A stretch of 64,000 nucleotides of DNA, taken from the NCBI GenBank assembly GCA_028571685.1, contig CM053154.1, forward strand, positions 1,552,501-1,616,500, in the 5' to 3' direction. A program made the translations under genes and the position numbers. A model generated the notes under the pieces. It was not told the DNA's origin. It ran no database searches and saw nothing but the letters and a program-made list of their open reading frames with translations. Positions 1 to 11,824 of this stretch are shown piece after piece. The DNA is from Heterohyrax brucei (taxonomy: Eukaryota; Chordata; Mammalia; Hyracoidea; Procaviidae). Every line of letters starts with the position of its first letter. The first letter of the stretch is position 1.

Positions 1-60
1 GAAGGGGCGTGGTGGCAGTCAGGTGGCCCGATGAGAAAAGCCGGCTCACAGGACTTGCTG

Positions 61-245
61 TGGTCCACCATCCTCACCGAAGCCACACAGTCCTTGCCAT
101 GGCCTGGAGGTCCTCACCATAGGCTGGAGGTCCTCACCATAGGCTGGAGGTCCTCACCGAAGCCAGGAGGCCTTCGTCGCAGCCTGGAGGTCCCGACTGC
201 GGCCTGGTGGTCCTCACCGTGGCCTGGAGGTCCTCACTGCAGCCT
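61..245. repeat. 20-bp minisatellite
   Basis: Roughly nine degenerate copies of a 20-bp unit of the form GGCCTGGAGGTCCTCACCAT. The register holds exactly across 101-240. Because 20 is not a multiple of three, the open frame crossing it has no repeated peptide and is not taken as coding. Confidence 0.9.
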
Positions 246-329
246 CCCCTGCGGCATCCAGGAGAATGTTCCTGCCTCCCCATCAGCACCTCCTTGTCGC
301 ACCCTCACCCAGATCCTTCAACTCAGGTG

Positions 330-455
330 CCTGTGCTCACTGAAACCCCTCCTCCCAATGACATATCCATGTCCTTGTCCCTGGGTAAGGGGTCTTTGCA
401 GACAGAATCAAATTAAGGGTCTTGAGATGGGGAGATCAGCCTGGATTATCTTGAA
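330..455 (+). mobile_element. MaLR-type LTR fragment, left part
   Basis: The stretch around 390-452 (GGTCTTTGCAGA, then CTTGAGATGGGGAGAT, then GGATTATC) matches the middle of MLT1-type MaLR LTRs as I recall them. It stops at GGATTATC, and the expected continuation reappears at about 2,268, so this looks like the left half of an LTR split by later insertions. The 5' boundary is vague and the subfamily uncertain. Confidence 0.6.
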
Positions 456-498
456 ACCCTTTGCACTGAGTCAATTCCGACTCCTGGCTACCCGATTT

Positions 499-658
499 TA
501 AAAAAAACAAACCCAAAGCCGTCAAGTCAATTCTGACTCCTGTTGACCCCTAGGTCAGAGTAGAACTGCTGCATAGAGTTTCCAAGAAGCACCTGGCAAA
601 TCGGAACAGCTGACCTTTCAGTGAGCAGCCGTAGCAGTTGACCAGTAGGCTGCCTGAG
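499..658 (-). mobile_element. AfroSINE, antisense
   Basis: Read on the minus strand it runs from a tRNA-like head (the complement of AGCAGTTGACCAG, ending near 655), through TTGGAAACTCTATG-type sequence, to a tail ending in TTTGGGTTTG followed by T's at 499-517. This is the usual AfroSINE order. A second degraded tail-like stretch (GTCAATTCCGACTCC) lies just left at 465-490. Confidence 0.85.
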
Positions 659-659
659 T

Positions 660-2265
660 TTTTTCTGTTGTTGCTGTTGTGGGTGCTGTCGAGTGGGTTC
701 TGACTCATAGCGACCCCGTGAGCAACAGGATGAAACGCTGCCCGGTCCCCACCACGAGCACAGCCGTTTCTCTGCCTACGCCCGTTGTTGCAGCCACTGT
801 GCCAATCAATCCATCTCACTGAGGGTCGTCCTCTTTTTCACTGACCCTCCACTTTGCCAAGGATGATGTCCTCCCTTGGGGACTGATCCCTCCTGACAAC
901 GTGTCCAAAGTATGTAAGATGCAGTCTTGCCACCTTTGCTTCCAAGGAGCACTCTGGTTGTACTTTTTCCAAGAAGGGATCTGTTGGTTGTTTTGGTGAT
1001 CTAGGGGACATTCAACACTCTTCTCCAACATCACAATTCACCAACATCACAATTCAAAGGCATCAATTCTTCTATTTTCTTTGTTAATGGTCCAGCTTTG
1101 GCATGTGTATGATGAGATTGAAAATACTATGGCTTAGGTCAGGTGTACCTTAGCCTTCAAGCTGACATCTTCAGTTTTCAACACGTTAAAAGAGATACCT
1201 TGCAGCAGATTTTCCTAATGCAATGCATCTTTTGATTTCTTGACTGCTGCTTCCATGGGCGTTGATTGTGGACCCAAGTCAAATTAAATCCTTCACCACC
1301 TCAATCCTTTCTCCATTTATCACGATGTTGCTTGCTGAGGATTTTTGTTTTCTTGATGTTGAGGTGCAATCCATACTGAAGGCTGTGGTCCTTGATCTTC
1401 ATCAGTATGTGTTTCAAATCTCCTTCACTTCCAGCAACCAGGGTGGTGACATCTGCATGACGCAGGTTGTTAACGAGTCACCCTCCAATCCTGACGCCTC
1501 ATTCTTCATACAGCCCAGCTTCGGGGATTATTTGCTTGGCATACAGATTGAAAAGCTATAGTGAAAAGATACAATCCTGATGCACACCTTTCCTGACTTT
1601 AAACCATGCAATGTCCCCTTGTTCTGTTTGTATGACTGCCTCTTGAACCACGTACAGATTCCTCATGAGCACAAGTAAGTGGTCTGGAATTCCCATTCTC
1701 TGCAATGTTATCCATAACTTGTTATGATCCACACAGTCGAATGCCTTTGCACAGTCAGTGAAAACAGGTAAACATCTTTCTGGTATTTTCTGCTTTCAGC
1801 CAAGATCTATCTGACATCAGCAATGATATCCATGGTTCCACGTCCCCTTCTGAATCCAGCTTCAATTTCTGCCAATTTCTTATCAATATACTGTTACAGT
1901 TGCTTTTGAATGACCTTGAGCAAAATTTTCCTTGCTCAGTGATTTCCCCACTTGGTTAGATCACCTTTACTGGGAACGGGCACAAACACGGGTGTCTTCC
2001 CGCCCGTTGGCCGGGTAGCTGTCCTCAACGTTGCTTGGTATAGACGCGTGAGCACTTCATCGCTGCATACATTTCTTGAAATATCTCAGTTGATACTCCG
2101 TCAATTCCTGGAGCCTTGTTTTTTTGACAATGCCTTCGATGCAGCTTCGATCGGTTCCTGATCATTCACTGCCTACCTTGAAATGGCTGGACACTCAGCA
2201 GTTCTTTCTGCTACAGCGACAGTGTATGAGTCCTTTCATCTTCTTTGGATGCTTCCTGAGGGTTC
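660..2265 (-). mobile_element. RTE-clade LINE (RTE1_LA/BovB-like), reverse transcriptase and 3' end
   Basis: Antisense non-LTR retrotransposon of the afrotherian RTE type. The minus strand encodes RT palm remnants: near 1,447-1,458 the complement reads R-H-A-D-V-T-T-L-V-A, where intact copies have YADDTTL. It is followed by an LKHILMKIKDHSLQYGLHLN-like stretch at about 1,330-1,430. Stops and shifts break the frame throughout. The 3' end at 660-716 carries the tail whose complement is GGGTCGCTATGAGTC. The copy is 5' truncated near 2,265, as usual for LINEs. It lies inside an older LTR. Dead copy. Confidence 0.9.
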
Positions 2266-2267
2266 CC

Positions 2268-2555
2268 TATAGTGGTCTGTAAGTGCCATCGTGCGTGTCC
2301 CCATAAGAGGGGTGCCAGGGAGACCACACACAGAGAGGGGGAAGAGGAAGAGGTGGAGTGACACAGTCACAGGCCAAGGACACCCGGGGCCACCAGAAGC
2401 TAGAGGAGCCAAGGGGAACTTCCTGAGGGTCTCTAGGACAGAGTGTGTCCTGTGAGATACCTTGAGTTTGGCCCAGTGACATTGATTCCAGAACCATGGA
2501 AGATAAACTTCTGTTGTTCTGTGTCTCTAGCCTTGTGGCAGTTAGTGACGGCTCT
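2268..2555 (+). mobile_element. MaLR-type LTR fragment, right part
   Basis: Begins with a GTGGTCTGTAAGTGCCATC-like stretch and CCCCATAAGAGG, continues through CCACCAGAAGCTAGAGGAG, and reaches a degraded polyadenylation region (AAGATAAACTTCTGTTGTT) with the usual AATAAATTTCTGTTGTT layout. This is the order expected for the right half of an MLT1-like LTR. With 330-455 it forms one LTR interrupted by the SINE and RTE between them. Confidence 0.7.
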
Positions 2556-2569
2556 GTTCTCCTGGGTCC

Positions 2570-2665
2570 CTCCTTCCTCTTTCCCGCTTTCTCTCTCTCT
2601 CAGACGCCTCCTTCTTTCTCTCTCTCTCTCTCGGGTGCCTCCTTCCTTCCCAGCCTCCTGGCGCC
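2570..2665. repeat. CT-rich simple repeat
   Basis: Polypyrimidine stretch with runs of TCTCTC and a partly duplicated segment (CGCCTCCTTCTTTCTCTC followed by a second similar block). It keeps several frames open on both strands without indicating coding sequence. Confidence 0.85.
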
Positions 2666-4555
2666 CCGCCACAGGCAGCTTCACCACCCTCTGTAGAAGC
2701 TGGAAACCTGTCACCAACAGTATCTGTCTCGGCACCTCCAGTAGAGAGTCTGGCTGTGCTTATCTCGGCCTCCTTGAACTTCTTCCTGGGTCTCCCCTTC
2801 AGTCTGGAGGGGCTGACCGCTGCAGTGGCCCAGGGGGACTTAGCCCGCCTTGCTGTGGGAGCTGTACATCCCAGAGGTCACTGGAAGCCACAGCAGGCTG
2901 TGCGGTCCAGGGGGCATCATCAGGGTTACCACTCTTTCCAACAAGCCCCTCAAGGTGCAGGAGACATTGAGGGGCAGGGTCTGCAGGGACTGCTGTGGGG
3001 GATGGGCAACCCCTTCCCTACGGCTGCTACAGCGCATCCTGGGGAGGGAGGAGAGGGGCAGGAAGGGTGGGGCATGGGCCATGTGTCTGCTGGGTGCAGG
3101 AAGGGTGCTCCTGTGAGGTGTCAAAGCCTCTTCAACTGTTGGTGTCCCCTGGGAACGCTGCTCACTGCTGGGCTTGGGGAGAGCGACATGGGGCTGGCTG
3201 GGGGTCTCCTGCTGTCAGATGGCCCTGGTGCCACCACATTGGTTTGGTCCCCAGGGACATGGGACTTTGATGTGCCCACTGGGCCCTCTGGAGACTGTGT
3301 ACCCTGTCCCCCCTTGGGTCCTGGGTGGAAGATCCCTGGTGTAGGCTAGGGTGCTGTCCTTTCCAGCCAGACAGGCCTGGGGTGCGGGTGCTGGGGCTCT
3401 GGGGCTCTCGAGGCCTGCTGAGGGCCTCCTGCCTTGGTCTGAGGTCACACACCCTGGCAGGTAGTCGGGCCTGGGCTGGAGACCAAGCCCACACAGGAGA
3501 TGCAGCTTCTCCTGTGGGCCCCAGGAGCCAAACGCGGGGAGGCAGTGGTCTCAGGGGGGCAGTGGTCTCGGGGCTGGCCTTCCTTAAGACTGGGGAGAGC
3601 GGGGTGGGTCTGACCTCCTCAGCTCCACCACTGTGCTCTCCCGGGGGCCTGGGCAGGGCGTGTGTGCGTGTGCGGGAACACCCCGTCACAGACAAGCTGT
3701 GTGACTGACAGTGCCCTCTGAGAACCTGCGCTCCCAGGGGACCCTGTCCCTGCAGAGGTCTAGGCCCGCCCTTTCCTGGGTTCACTGCCTCAGCAGCACC
3801 TCCCACCCACCGGCCAGGCTGCTGTCCGCGCCAGCTCCCCTCCGCGGGACTCCACGCCCAGCTCCAGGGACACGCCGAGCTCCGCGGCCTGATGCCTTTG
3901 GCTGTTGTGAAAGCAGCTTGGGGAGGGGTCTGACCTTCTGCCACCCCACCTGGGGAAGGGCAGCCAAGACCAACAGCTCCAGGCTGATGCTCAAGAGGTG
4001 GAGACCAGAGAAGCGTCTTTTCTCCACTGTCCCTGCCAATTCTGTCACCAGCTGTCCCTTCACGGCCCTCTTTGCCTTTCTGCTGGGTTCATTAATTCAC
4101 CACCAGGGCCACACAGAACTCAGACCGTATTTATGATCATTGGGTGTGTCAGGGAAGTGCCAGTTAGGGTTCCGGCTGGGGGACACTCAGGACTCAGCTG
4201 TTCCATCAGGACGGCCTCCCCCTGGGCCTCGGCCTCCCCCTGGGCCTCGCCTCTGCCTCAAGACCGTCAAAGTTGCTGTGTCTCCCTGGTCTGGGCGGCC
4301 CACCCCTATGCCGTCTCCTGCTGCCGGGGTCTCTCCTGCGAGTCTCTCCTTCCTTGGTGGCGGTGGAGTCCTCCCCGCTGTGGAACTGGCTCTCTTTTAG
4401 GGCAAAGCCCACCAATCGCCTTGGTCGGCCACAGTTCCCCCATCGTCCTCGGTCACCTCTGCGGGAGTTAAAAGCCGCGGCTGGAAGGCCCCACACGGAT
4501 GTAACTCATCGGTTCACAGCTGGGGTGGTGGGGTCGGGGCTCCGAACAGCCAAGC
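2666..4555. other. GC-rich DNA, no gene recognised
   Basis: No repeat family or protein homology recognised. Open frames on both strands (up to about 260 codons on the minus strand at 3,162-3,944) have biased P/G/R/S composition and no domain, as expected in GC-rich DNA. An 18-bp direct duplication (GGCCTCCCCCTGGGCCTC) lies at 4,213-4,250. Confidence 0.5.
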
Positions 4556-4890
4556 CCCCGAGAACTCTGGCAGGGTGGGCGCGGGCGGGCGGGGGCGGGG
4601 GCGGGAGCGGCGCGGGCGCGGGGTCCTGGGCCGTCGGGGCGCGGGCGCCCCGGGCTGGGAGGCACCGACCACGCCAGGACGCGGACCCGCCGCCAGGTGG
4701 CGGCGCGGCACCGCCGTGGGCCCGGGAGGCGCGGGCGCCGAGCTCCGGCTGCGGCGTCGGCGGAGGGCCCGCTGGGGTCGCCGCGCGGTCGGGGCTCGGG
4801 CTCCCGGCCCCGCGTGCCTTCCAGGCCGTTCTCCTCCTCCTCCTCCCTCTGTTTCCGGGACGAGGAGACCGGGACACGTGCCTGTCCCGT
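4556..4890. promoter_or_regulatory. CpG island, candidate promoter
   Basis: Extremely GC- and CpG-rich stretch; I count about 33 CpG in 4,561-4,740 alone. It contains GC-box-like GGGGCGGGG repeats (about 4,590-4,605) and a CTCF-like core at 4,690. There is no TATA box that I can place. No coding exon is recognisable on either side. It may be the promoter of an exon or noncoding RNA outside my ability to recognise, or an orphan island. It ends where an AfroSINE begins. Confidence 0.7.
4690..4703 (+). promoter_or_regulatory. CTCF-like motif
   Basis: CCGCCAGGTGGCGG fits the CTCF core CCASYAGRKGGCRS at 13 of 14 positions (G at the third position). It lies inside a CpG island. Motif match only; occupancy is unknown. 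Confidence 0.5.
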
Positions 4891-5018
4891 GGATCCGACT
4901 CGCAGCGCCCCGCCACAGAGCAGAACTGCCCCAGGGTCTCCAGGAGTGGTCGGTGGATTCACACTGCTGACTTTCCGCTTAGCACCCCAGCTCGTAACCA
5001 CTGCACCCCCAGGGCTCC
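4891..5018 (-). mobile_element. AfroSINE, antisense
   Basis: Contains AGAGCAGAACTGCCCCAGGG, GTGGATTCACACTGCTGAC and AACCACTGCACCCCCAGGG in the order expected for the complement of an AfroSINE. It directly abuts the CpG island. Confidence 0.85.
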
Positions 5019-6689
5019 CCGAAAGGGAGAACAGGGAGACGCTGAAGCTTTTCCTGAATCAGGGTGCTTCCCCCTGGGAAATGAATTCTCTGAAGGAATG
5101 GCCTCCTGAGGCTCCCCCATTACGATCTGGTTTCCCGTCCGTCCTGGGACACAAGTGTCGGGACCCTTTGTCCTTGGTGAGCCCATGGGAGGTCTGCAAG
5201 ATGGAGCTCTTGCCTCCCCCGCCGCCCGCCGGCCAGCGCACAGGCTGGTGAAGTTAGCAGGGAAGGGAGATGGCCCACCGTGGGTGCTGTCACAGGTGCC
5301 ATGGGGGCTCTCTGCGCAGCCTTTGTGCGGGGTCGAGATGCTGGGGGTCCTGGATCCCCTGACGTGGCCGGGCAGCAGAGCCGAGCTGTACACAGGCCAA
5401 CCAGGAAACGGATGCTGGCCCTGCCTTCCAGATCTTAGATGCCCTGGACCTCTCCTTCCCACTCTACTGTTTTCCTGGTCACCATGAGGTACCCTGCTCT
5501 GAGTCAGCAGGGACTTTTGGTTATGACAAGTGACAGATTGTGTGGTTTAACTTAGACCTGGGAGGACTTTTTGGAGCCTCCACACCCCTTGGTGGCCCCA
5601 AGTGCACCTCTGTACCCTGTTCTGGGGGTCCGCTCACTCGGATGTCCCTGCCCCTGGCCCATAGCTGTCAGCCTCCTGGGTCTCCCCTGTCCTTGGCGCA
5701 CAGCAGGCGGCTGGTGCGTGTGGCCTCTCTGAGGCTTCACCCTGAGAGCAGAAGTCTTAGGGTCCACGGCACAGTTAGTGAGGGGCCGTCTGTGAACACA
5801 GCAGGCTGTTGGCGACCCCGTATGTCACCCCGTCTCCACAGCCAAGGGGACTTTAAGTTAACTGCAAGAACTCACTCCTACCCCATCTCCCTAACCGTTC
5901 CAGTACCTGTTATCATAAAGGCACGAGTGTCAAATAGGGGTCAGGGAACTTCTTTTGCTCGACTCCAAGATTTACTTCTCTTTAATTTGGAGCGTGTTTC
6001 GTTTCACTGTTTTAACACTGTCATTTCAGCCCAGTGTACTGAAGTCAAGGTGAAAAGCATTTATTTGGTAAAACGAGACTCCATGAATAACACACCAAGG
6101 GTGAGTAATTTGGATGCGTTTCCAGAACCCGAAGGGCTGATGCCTGGCTTTGAGCAGCTCGCCGTTCTCCACCTTGGCTGATGGTGAGGCGGTTCGTGGG
6201 CTCCACGCTGATCACAGGAGGCGTGAGTCCACCCCAGGGTGCCTCGGAAGAGAGTCCCGGAGGTCCGCCAGGGAGGCCAGCCACCGAGAACCCGGAGCAC
6301 GGTGTTGCTTGGACGCAGCGGGATGCTGTGAGTGGGGTCCCTCCACAGTAAGAGGAGCCGGTAAGTTGGTGACAAAAGACGCAGGGAGGTAGGGTTCTGA
6401 GGCCCCTGGGGCACGTCCAGTGAGTCACAGGCACACTCCTGATACAAGGGCGGTGTCTGCCTTTGAAGGTGGGAAATGGTGACTGACCGAGAGCTGGTGG
6501 CCACGAAGTCACCTTTCCCAACTCTGACATTGCAGTCACTTGGGGATGCGAAACTTGTGCCTTTGGCTAACTTGTCACCCACTCGGCACAGGTGAAGTCT
6601 GTGCTTGTCCAACAAGGGTGCTTCCTGCATCCCAGGGTGTCCTAGAGCACACACAGCATCTGCAAATCACTCATCTTGCTCACGGTCAC
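5019..6689. other. Unclassified, no gene recognised
   Basis: Mixed unique-looking DNA. A less GC-rich patch at 5,850-6,120 has no recognised repeat. No open frame shows a known domain. Confidence 0.45.
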
Positions 6690-7505
6690 TCTTTTATTTT
6701 TAAATTGTGTTTTAGATGACAGTTTTCAGAGCAAATCTGTTTCTTGCTGAACAGTTAATGCATGTATTGTTTCGTGACACTGGCTGCCAACCCCATGACT
6801 TGTGGACATTCTTGTCAACCTTGGGTCCCCATGACCAGCTTACCTGTCCCCTGGGCTGGTGTGCCTGTTTAGTCTGCTTCTGTGGACCTGTCTAGTCTTA
6901 GGCTAATCAGTCACTCACGAGTGACCTCAATACGGAGTTAAAAGTTTATCTGGGGGCTGTACTCTCAGGGTCTCCCCACTCTCCATCCAACCGGTAAGTT
7001 TGGTCTTTGTGAGTGGGAACTGTGTTCCCCACTCTTCTCCAGCTCTGTCTGGGACCCTCTGCTGTGATCCCCATCAGAGCAGTCCGTGGTGGCCCGGCAC
7101 TGTCTACCTGTGCTGGCCTTGGTCAGGTGGAGGCTGTGGCTGGTGGGGTCCCTGTGTCCTTGGGACCCGTCGTGCCCTTGTGTTTAGTTCCCTTGCTGCA
7201 GACAGTGGAATGTCTCCGATGGCCACTCCTAACCTTTAGAGGAGTTCAGAACATCTTCTTTATCAGTTATGCTGTGCCAGTTGGGCTAGACATCTCCCCA
7301 AACCACGGTCCCCCAGCCCTCAGCCTGGCATTTTGGTCCTTGGGAAGTCTGTGTGTGTCTGTGGAGCTTCTAGGACCCTGGCTTTGCCAAGTTCTGTGGC
7401 ATCCCCAGTGTTGTGCACGTCTTACCCTTCGCTTGGTGGAAACCCATTTTAAGCCCTATTTTTCGTACTTAAAAGAGTATGTTATAGGTGGAATGAAATA
7501 TTGGT
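6690..7505 (-). mobile_element. L1 3'UTR (afrotherian type), antisense
   Basis: On the minus strand this matches the afrotherian L1 3'UTR as I recall it: motifs complementary to CCATCAGAGCAGTCCGTGG, CCAGCTCTGTCTGGGACC and CCTGGGCTGGTGTGCC in that order. The 3' end is at about 6,690, where the complement runs into an A-rich tail. No ORF2 remains, so the copy is 5' truncated. A related segment lies in the opposite orientation at 28,140-28,870. Confidence 0.75.
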
Positions 7506-9532
7506 GCATTTTAAGAAAGCGGTGAATGAAGAGTCTCAGGGTGTTTCCCACTGTGACGGGCAGCGCCAGGCCCCACCCAGCACCCCCATGTACAAGTTCT
7601 GCTCTCGCTGAGTCTGGAGAAGTTCCTGGCAGCCCCAGGCTGGTAACAGGCCTTTCTATGGACCACCTCATGCTCTTCGAACCCAGTCTGTGGGTTGCTT
7701 GGTGTCGAGAGTCTGTGCTCCCCGGTGGCAGACCAGGGATAGTAGCAACCAGATAGGGTGATGCCAACCGATGATGTGGTGTGATCTCCCTCCTGGGTGG
7801 GAGAGGCACCCTTGTCTTCTCCGTCGCCCACCCCACTGGCTGGAGAGAGCCCTGAGCCCGAGGCCCTTAGGCCTTCCAGTCTAAACCAGCCTCTGCACAC
7901 TACCTGCAGTTTTGAAGTGTCTTCTGGGGAATGACTGGAATTTAGCTTAAGTCTCTTTTTTACTGTTTAGAGAGGACTGAGTGACATCACTGGGAACCCA
8001 TGGTCCTGCAGGGTGAGTCAGAGACACCCAGAGCTTCCTGCAGACACATGCTTGCTGAGGAGCTGGGTGCTCTCAACCCGTAGGTGAGAGGAGTTGACGT
8101 GTGTGCAGCAAGTCCAACCAGGCCAGACCCCCAGGACGGTGGACGCCCAGCGCCTGGCCTGTCAGAGCTGGGGCACTTGTCCTGCCACCGCCCCCAGTTT
8201 GGCCAAGCTCGTTTGGCTCTCAATGGAAATGCCCTCTGGACATTCTGGGAATCGTGAAAATGGTCACCAGCACTGACTTTTAAAATATCCATTAAAGAGC
8301 TGTGGTCTGGTCTTTCCCTTTAGGTGGACTGAGATGCTGTGTGGACTTTATTTAGCCCTCTTGGTGTAATTTCAAGGTGAGTTCTTAAACACGGCTTATT
8401 AACACTCTTAATAGGATGCAAAAGAGAAAATTTCACCCGAGAGAAAAACCAGCATGATGGCACAATTAGGGAGGCTTTGGGAGGTAGAAAGCCAGCCCCC
8501 TGCCTTAAGTGGACGCTGGTGCTGGATGTGTCAGGGGTGGGTCCCTGTAACCAGGTCGCCCGCAGGCCTATGCCACCTAGGTCTTCCTCTTGAGCCAGCT
8601 TCCTCCGAGCCCTCAGCTGCCTCTGTTTTCCTGGAAACCAGCACGACAGCTGCTCATGGGGAATACGTAGGAAACGCCAACTGACCTGGGCTGGCGGAGG
8701 AGGGGACGGCTGTCTTCCTGGGCCTCGATATGGTTTCATCCTTGGTGAGAAAACTGAGCTGGGAGAGAGCTCTCAACCCAAGGCCGTAGTCCTGCTGCCT
8801 CTCCAGTGTAGCTAGCGGCCCAGGCCGCACAGAACTGAATGTTGGGTTTGATTTCATTTCACTTACCTTGTACTGGGTGTGGTGCCACGCGGGCTGGAGT
8901 CCCTTTGGATTGGGTAGGTGCCGCGTGGGCTGGAGGCCCCTTGGATTGGGCGCGTTGCCACCTGGGCTGGTGGCGTCTCTTGGACAGAGCAGGAGGTCTG
9001 GAGTGGATGTCTGGATTCCCACGGCTGGTGAGTCCCTGAGAAGGTGGACTTCCACTGGTGCCTTGGTGCCCTCCTAACTACCCGCTGTGCCCATGCTGCT
9101 CACTGCTCTGGCATGGAGTGTGTCCCCCCTCCCCCAGCACTGTGTGCTCTGTCAGGGCGCCTTGGTGAGGGCTTCCGGCTCTCCCTGTGGCAGCGGTGCT
9201 GTTTCTGTAGACACATGCTGGCGTCTGTCTTTGCCATTTTAAACCTCAGAGAAGGTATCCATCCCAGATCCAAAATACTTGGGTTGGGAGCCTGCCCCTG
9301 CTCTGGGGACCAGGCTGGCCTGGCTGAGTGCTGAATATCTGGGGCTACATGTTGGATTTTGAGGGTCAGAGATGCGAAAGGGGTCTCTCTGGCGCCTGGG
9401 CAGAAGAGACAAGATGTTATATCTGTAGCAGAATCCTTGAAGCAGTGAGGAGCTGAGGGTCCCGACCGAGGGCCCCTCGTGTGAGCACCAAGGCCAAGTG
9501 GTCAGAGACCCCAACTCCACTGTGGGTGTGGT
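7506..9532. other. Unclassified, no gene recognised
   Basis: No family-level homology seen. A small tandem repeat at 8,874-8,983 is listed separately. The rest includes an AT-richer patch (about 8,270-8,450) and GC-rich flanks with chance open frames. Confidence 0.45.
8874..8983. repeat. 36-37-bp minisatellite, 3 copies
   Basis: Units begin at 8,874, 8,911 and 8,947 with TGGGTGTGG, TGGGTAGG and TGGGCGCG, each containing a GGGCTGG core and ending in a TTGGA(T/C)-like stretch. Confidence 0.85.
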
Positions 9533-9679
9533 GAGTCCAGGGATGGGGGAGGTGCGGACGGCCACCGTGAGTGGGGGCGAGTCCAGGGACGGGGGAGGTG
9601 TGGACGGCCACCGTGAGTGGGGGCGAGTCCAGGGACGGGGGAGGTGCGGACGACCACTGTGAGTGGGGTGAGTCCAGGT
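9533..9679. repeat. 46-bp minisatellite, 3 copies plus partial
   Basis: GAGTCCAGG starts at 9,533, 9,579, 9,625 and 9,670, giving periods of 46, 46 and 45 bp. Units are very similar, suggesting recent amplification. Confidence 0.92.
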
Positions 9680-11824
9680 GCCCCGACTCCATGACCAGGT
9701 TCTGCAGACAGGTGGGTGCCATCCCTTTGCTGCGACCGGAGGGAAAGTACATTCCAGACTAATAACTAATGAAAAACTAGTGAAAATGACCTTCCCTGCG
9801 AAAGCAGCTTTTCGTCTGAGCATGAGAGGCGCTCTTCCTGCCCCAAATAGGCTGAGCTTGTGTTGCTCATCTGATTGGCCACCACGACAGACACAGACCC
9901 CGGCCCCAGGCTGCCCTGGGCTGCTGGTGTCACGAGAGGGATCCCTGGGTGAATGGTCCAGGCTGTTATTTAATCCAGAGAGGCTGGGGGCTGATAACAG
10001 CCCTGGGAGCAGGATTTAATTAATGAGGAGAGAAAAGGGAGAATTCTTGCAAAGGTCAGCAGAACAGAGTGGAGCCTCGTAGAGTTTTTAACAAGCGTTG
10101 CTGTCGTGATCTGCCCTGCTCAGAGCACCTTGCAGTTACGGAGTGTGGGTGGTTAATTTGATCAGAGACAAGGATAACAGCCTGGCGTTTCTTTAGTTCT
10201 TGACAAAGCCCTGTCTTATCCATAGTAGGTGAGTGGGTTCGAGGCCCCATGCTGAAGCCAGGGGCTGGCCGGGCCCAGGAGGGCTGCTCAGGCCCAAGTG
10301 GTCAGGGTTCTCCTTCCTGTTGCTCAGCGCCACCGCCTTGGTCTTGTCTCACCTCGCCTCACTTGTATGTGGAGACGATGAAGTCGTGCCTCAGGCTGGA
10401 GGCCCCGTGCCGTGTGGGGGGCCTCTTCTAAGCTGCCGTGTCTTGGGTCCCTGAGTGGCTGGGACCAATGGTTGGATACAGTGGGCGTTTTTCCCGTGTT
10501 CTGTCATAGTGGGCTCCTGACTGTGGAAGGGCCTGGAGACGGTCTGGGCTGGTGGGGCTGTCCCAGTGACACTTGTCTGGTCCCCCTGGGCATCTGTTCA
10601 GCAGACCACCGGCCTCCGAGGACCGCAGCTCCAGCCCCAGACCCCCCCCAGCTCACGCAGACCAGGAACGCGGGCCTCAGAGCCTGGCAAACGTCCGCCT
10701 GCCACCTGCCGGCTGAGGGCTTCCACAGCCCAGACGCTAGCCCTGGGGCTGGCAGGGGCAGACTTGGTGCCAAGCAGCTGAGGCCGATGGAGATGACCCC
10801 ACCAAATGGGACTCCACCTCGGGCTCATCCGGGCTGGGGGTCCACCCGGGTTGGGGGTCCTCATGCTGGGCCAGCTGGAGGTTCTGTGCTTTGGGGGGGC
10901 ACGTATCTACATCGCAGAGTGTGAAACAACCTCTGGGCCAGGACAGAGAGGCCTTGCAGTTCCCGTGGGGCCAGAGGCTCACCCTCAGGGGCCTGTCAGG
11001 GCAGCCGAGCCACCTGCCCAGTGTCTGATGCCCGGAGTTGGAGGATGAGGCCGCGTGCACAGCTCAGCTTCATGTAGACAAAGCTTCACGGAGCCCTCTG
11101 TGCTTTGTTCCAACTAAATCAAATGTGGTTGTTTTCTTCCCACGTTTAGAGAATATTAAACGTCTGTTTGTGAGCTTGGCCTCTGCTTGGATTTTGGCTG
11201 CATTTCCTGCTCCTGGGAGACTGCCTGGCTGGGGGGGACCCTTGGCAAACATCAGTTTCAGAGGATCGGGTCCACCCCATGTCACTAGGGAGGTGTGTGG
11301 TCGCTCAGAGACAGCGTCTCCCACAAACCCGGAGTCTGTCCCAGACAGGATGAAGGCAGAAACACGTTTTCTAAAAAAAATCTTGCTTTCACAGAAGGAC
11401 ATGCACGTCAAGACACCAGCCCCACACCTAAAGGCAGCCCTCAAGTCAGTGGGCTTACGGTGGGTAACGGCTGCAGCTGATGTGGAGCTGGGGCTGTGAG
11501 GAGGGCCCCCCAGAGCTGCCCAGCCTGCAGTATGATGAAGACTGCTCCCCGACCGGGGCTGAGGTCCTGCTCCTCGCCCAGAGCAGAGGCAGAGGGACCA
11601 CCGGGGACAGAAGGCAGGACTAGGACAGAGCCCCAGGGATGGTGCAGATGTGAGCCAGGGAGTGCCGAGTGCTGCCGGCTGTCCCTGGGGCTCGGAGGGA
11701 GGCTGCCGGTATTCCCAGCCTCCAGACGGACCAGCAGGACCCCTGCTTTGCCAGGGACTCGTGACCTCCAGAGACTACATTCTGGTCTTTAAAGACCTAC
11801 TGCGTGTCATTTAGTTACGGCGAC
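9680..11824. other. Unclassified, no gene recognised
   Basis: Mostly GC-rich without recognised repeats. A lower-GC patch at about 9,960-10,230 contains a homeobox-type core (TTTAATTAATG) and one WGATAR site (CTGATAACAG); this is weak regulatory evidence only. Open frames here are compositional. Confidence 0.4.

Noticed and set aside
1262..1561. 99-codon plus-strand frame
   Set aside because: It is the antisense of the RTE reverse transcriptase.
3162..3944. 260-codon minus-strand frame
   Set aside because: P/R/S/G-rich composition, no domain, GC-rich stop-poor DNA; opposite frames are also open.
4273..5109. 278-codon frame across the CpG island
   Set aside because: It continues straight through an antisense AfroSINE and has the composition expected from CpG-rich DNA.
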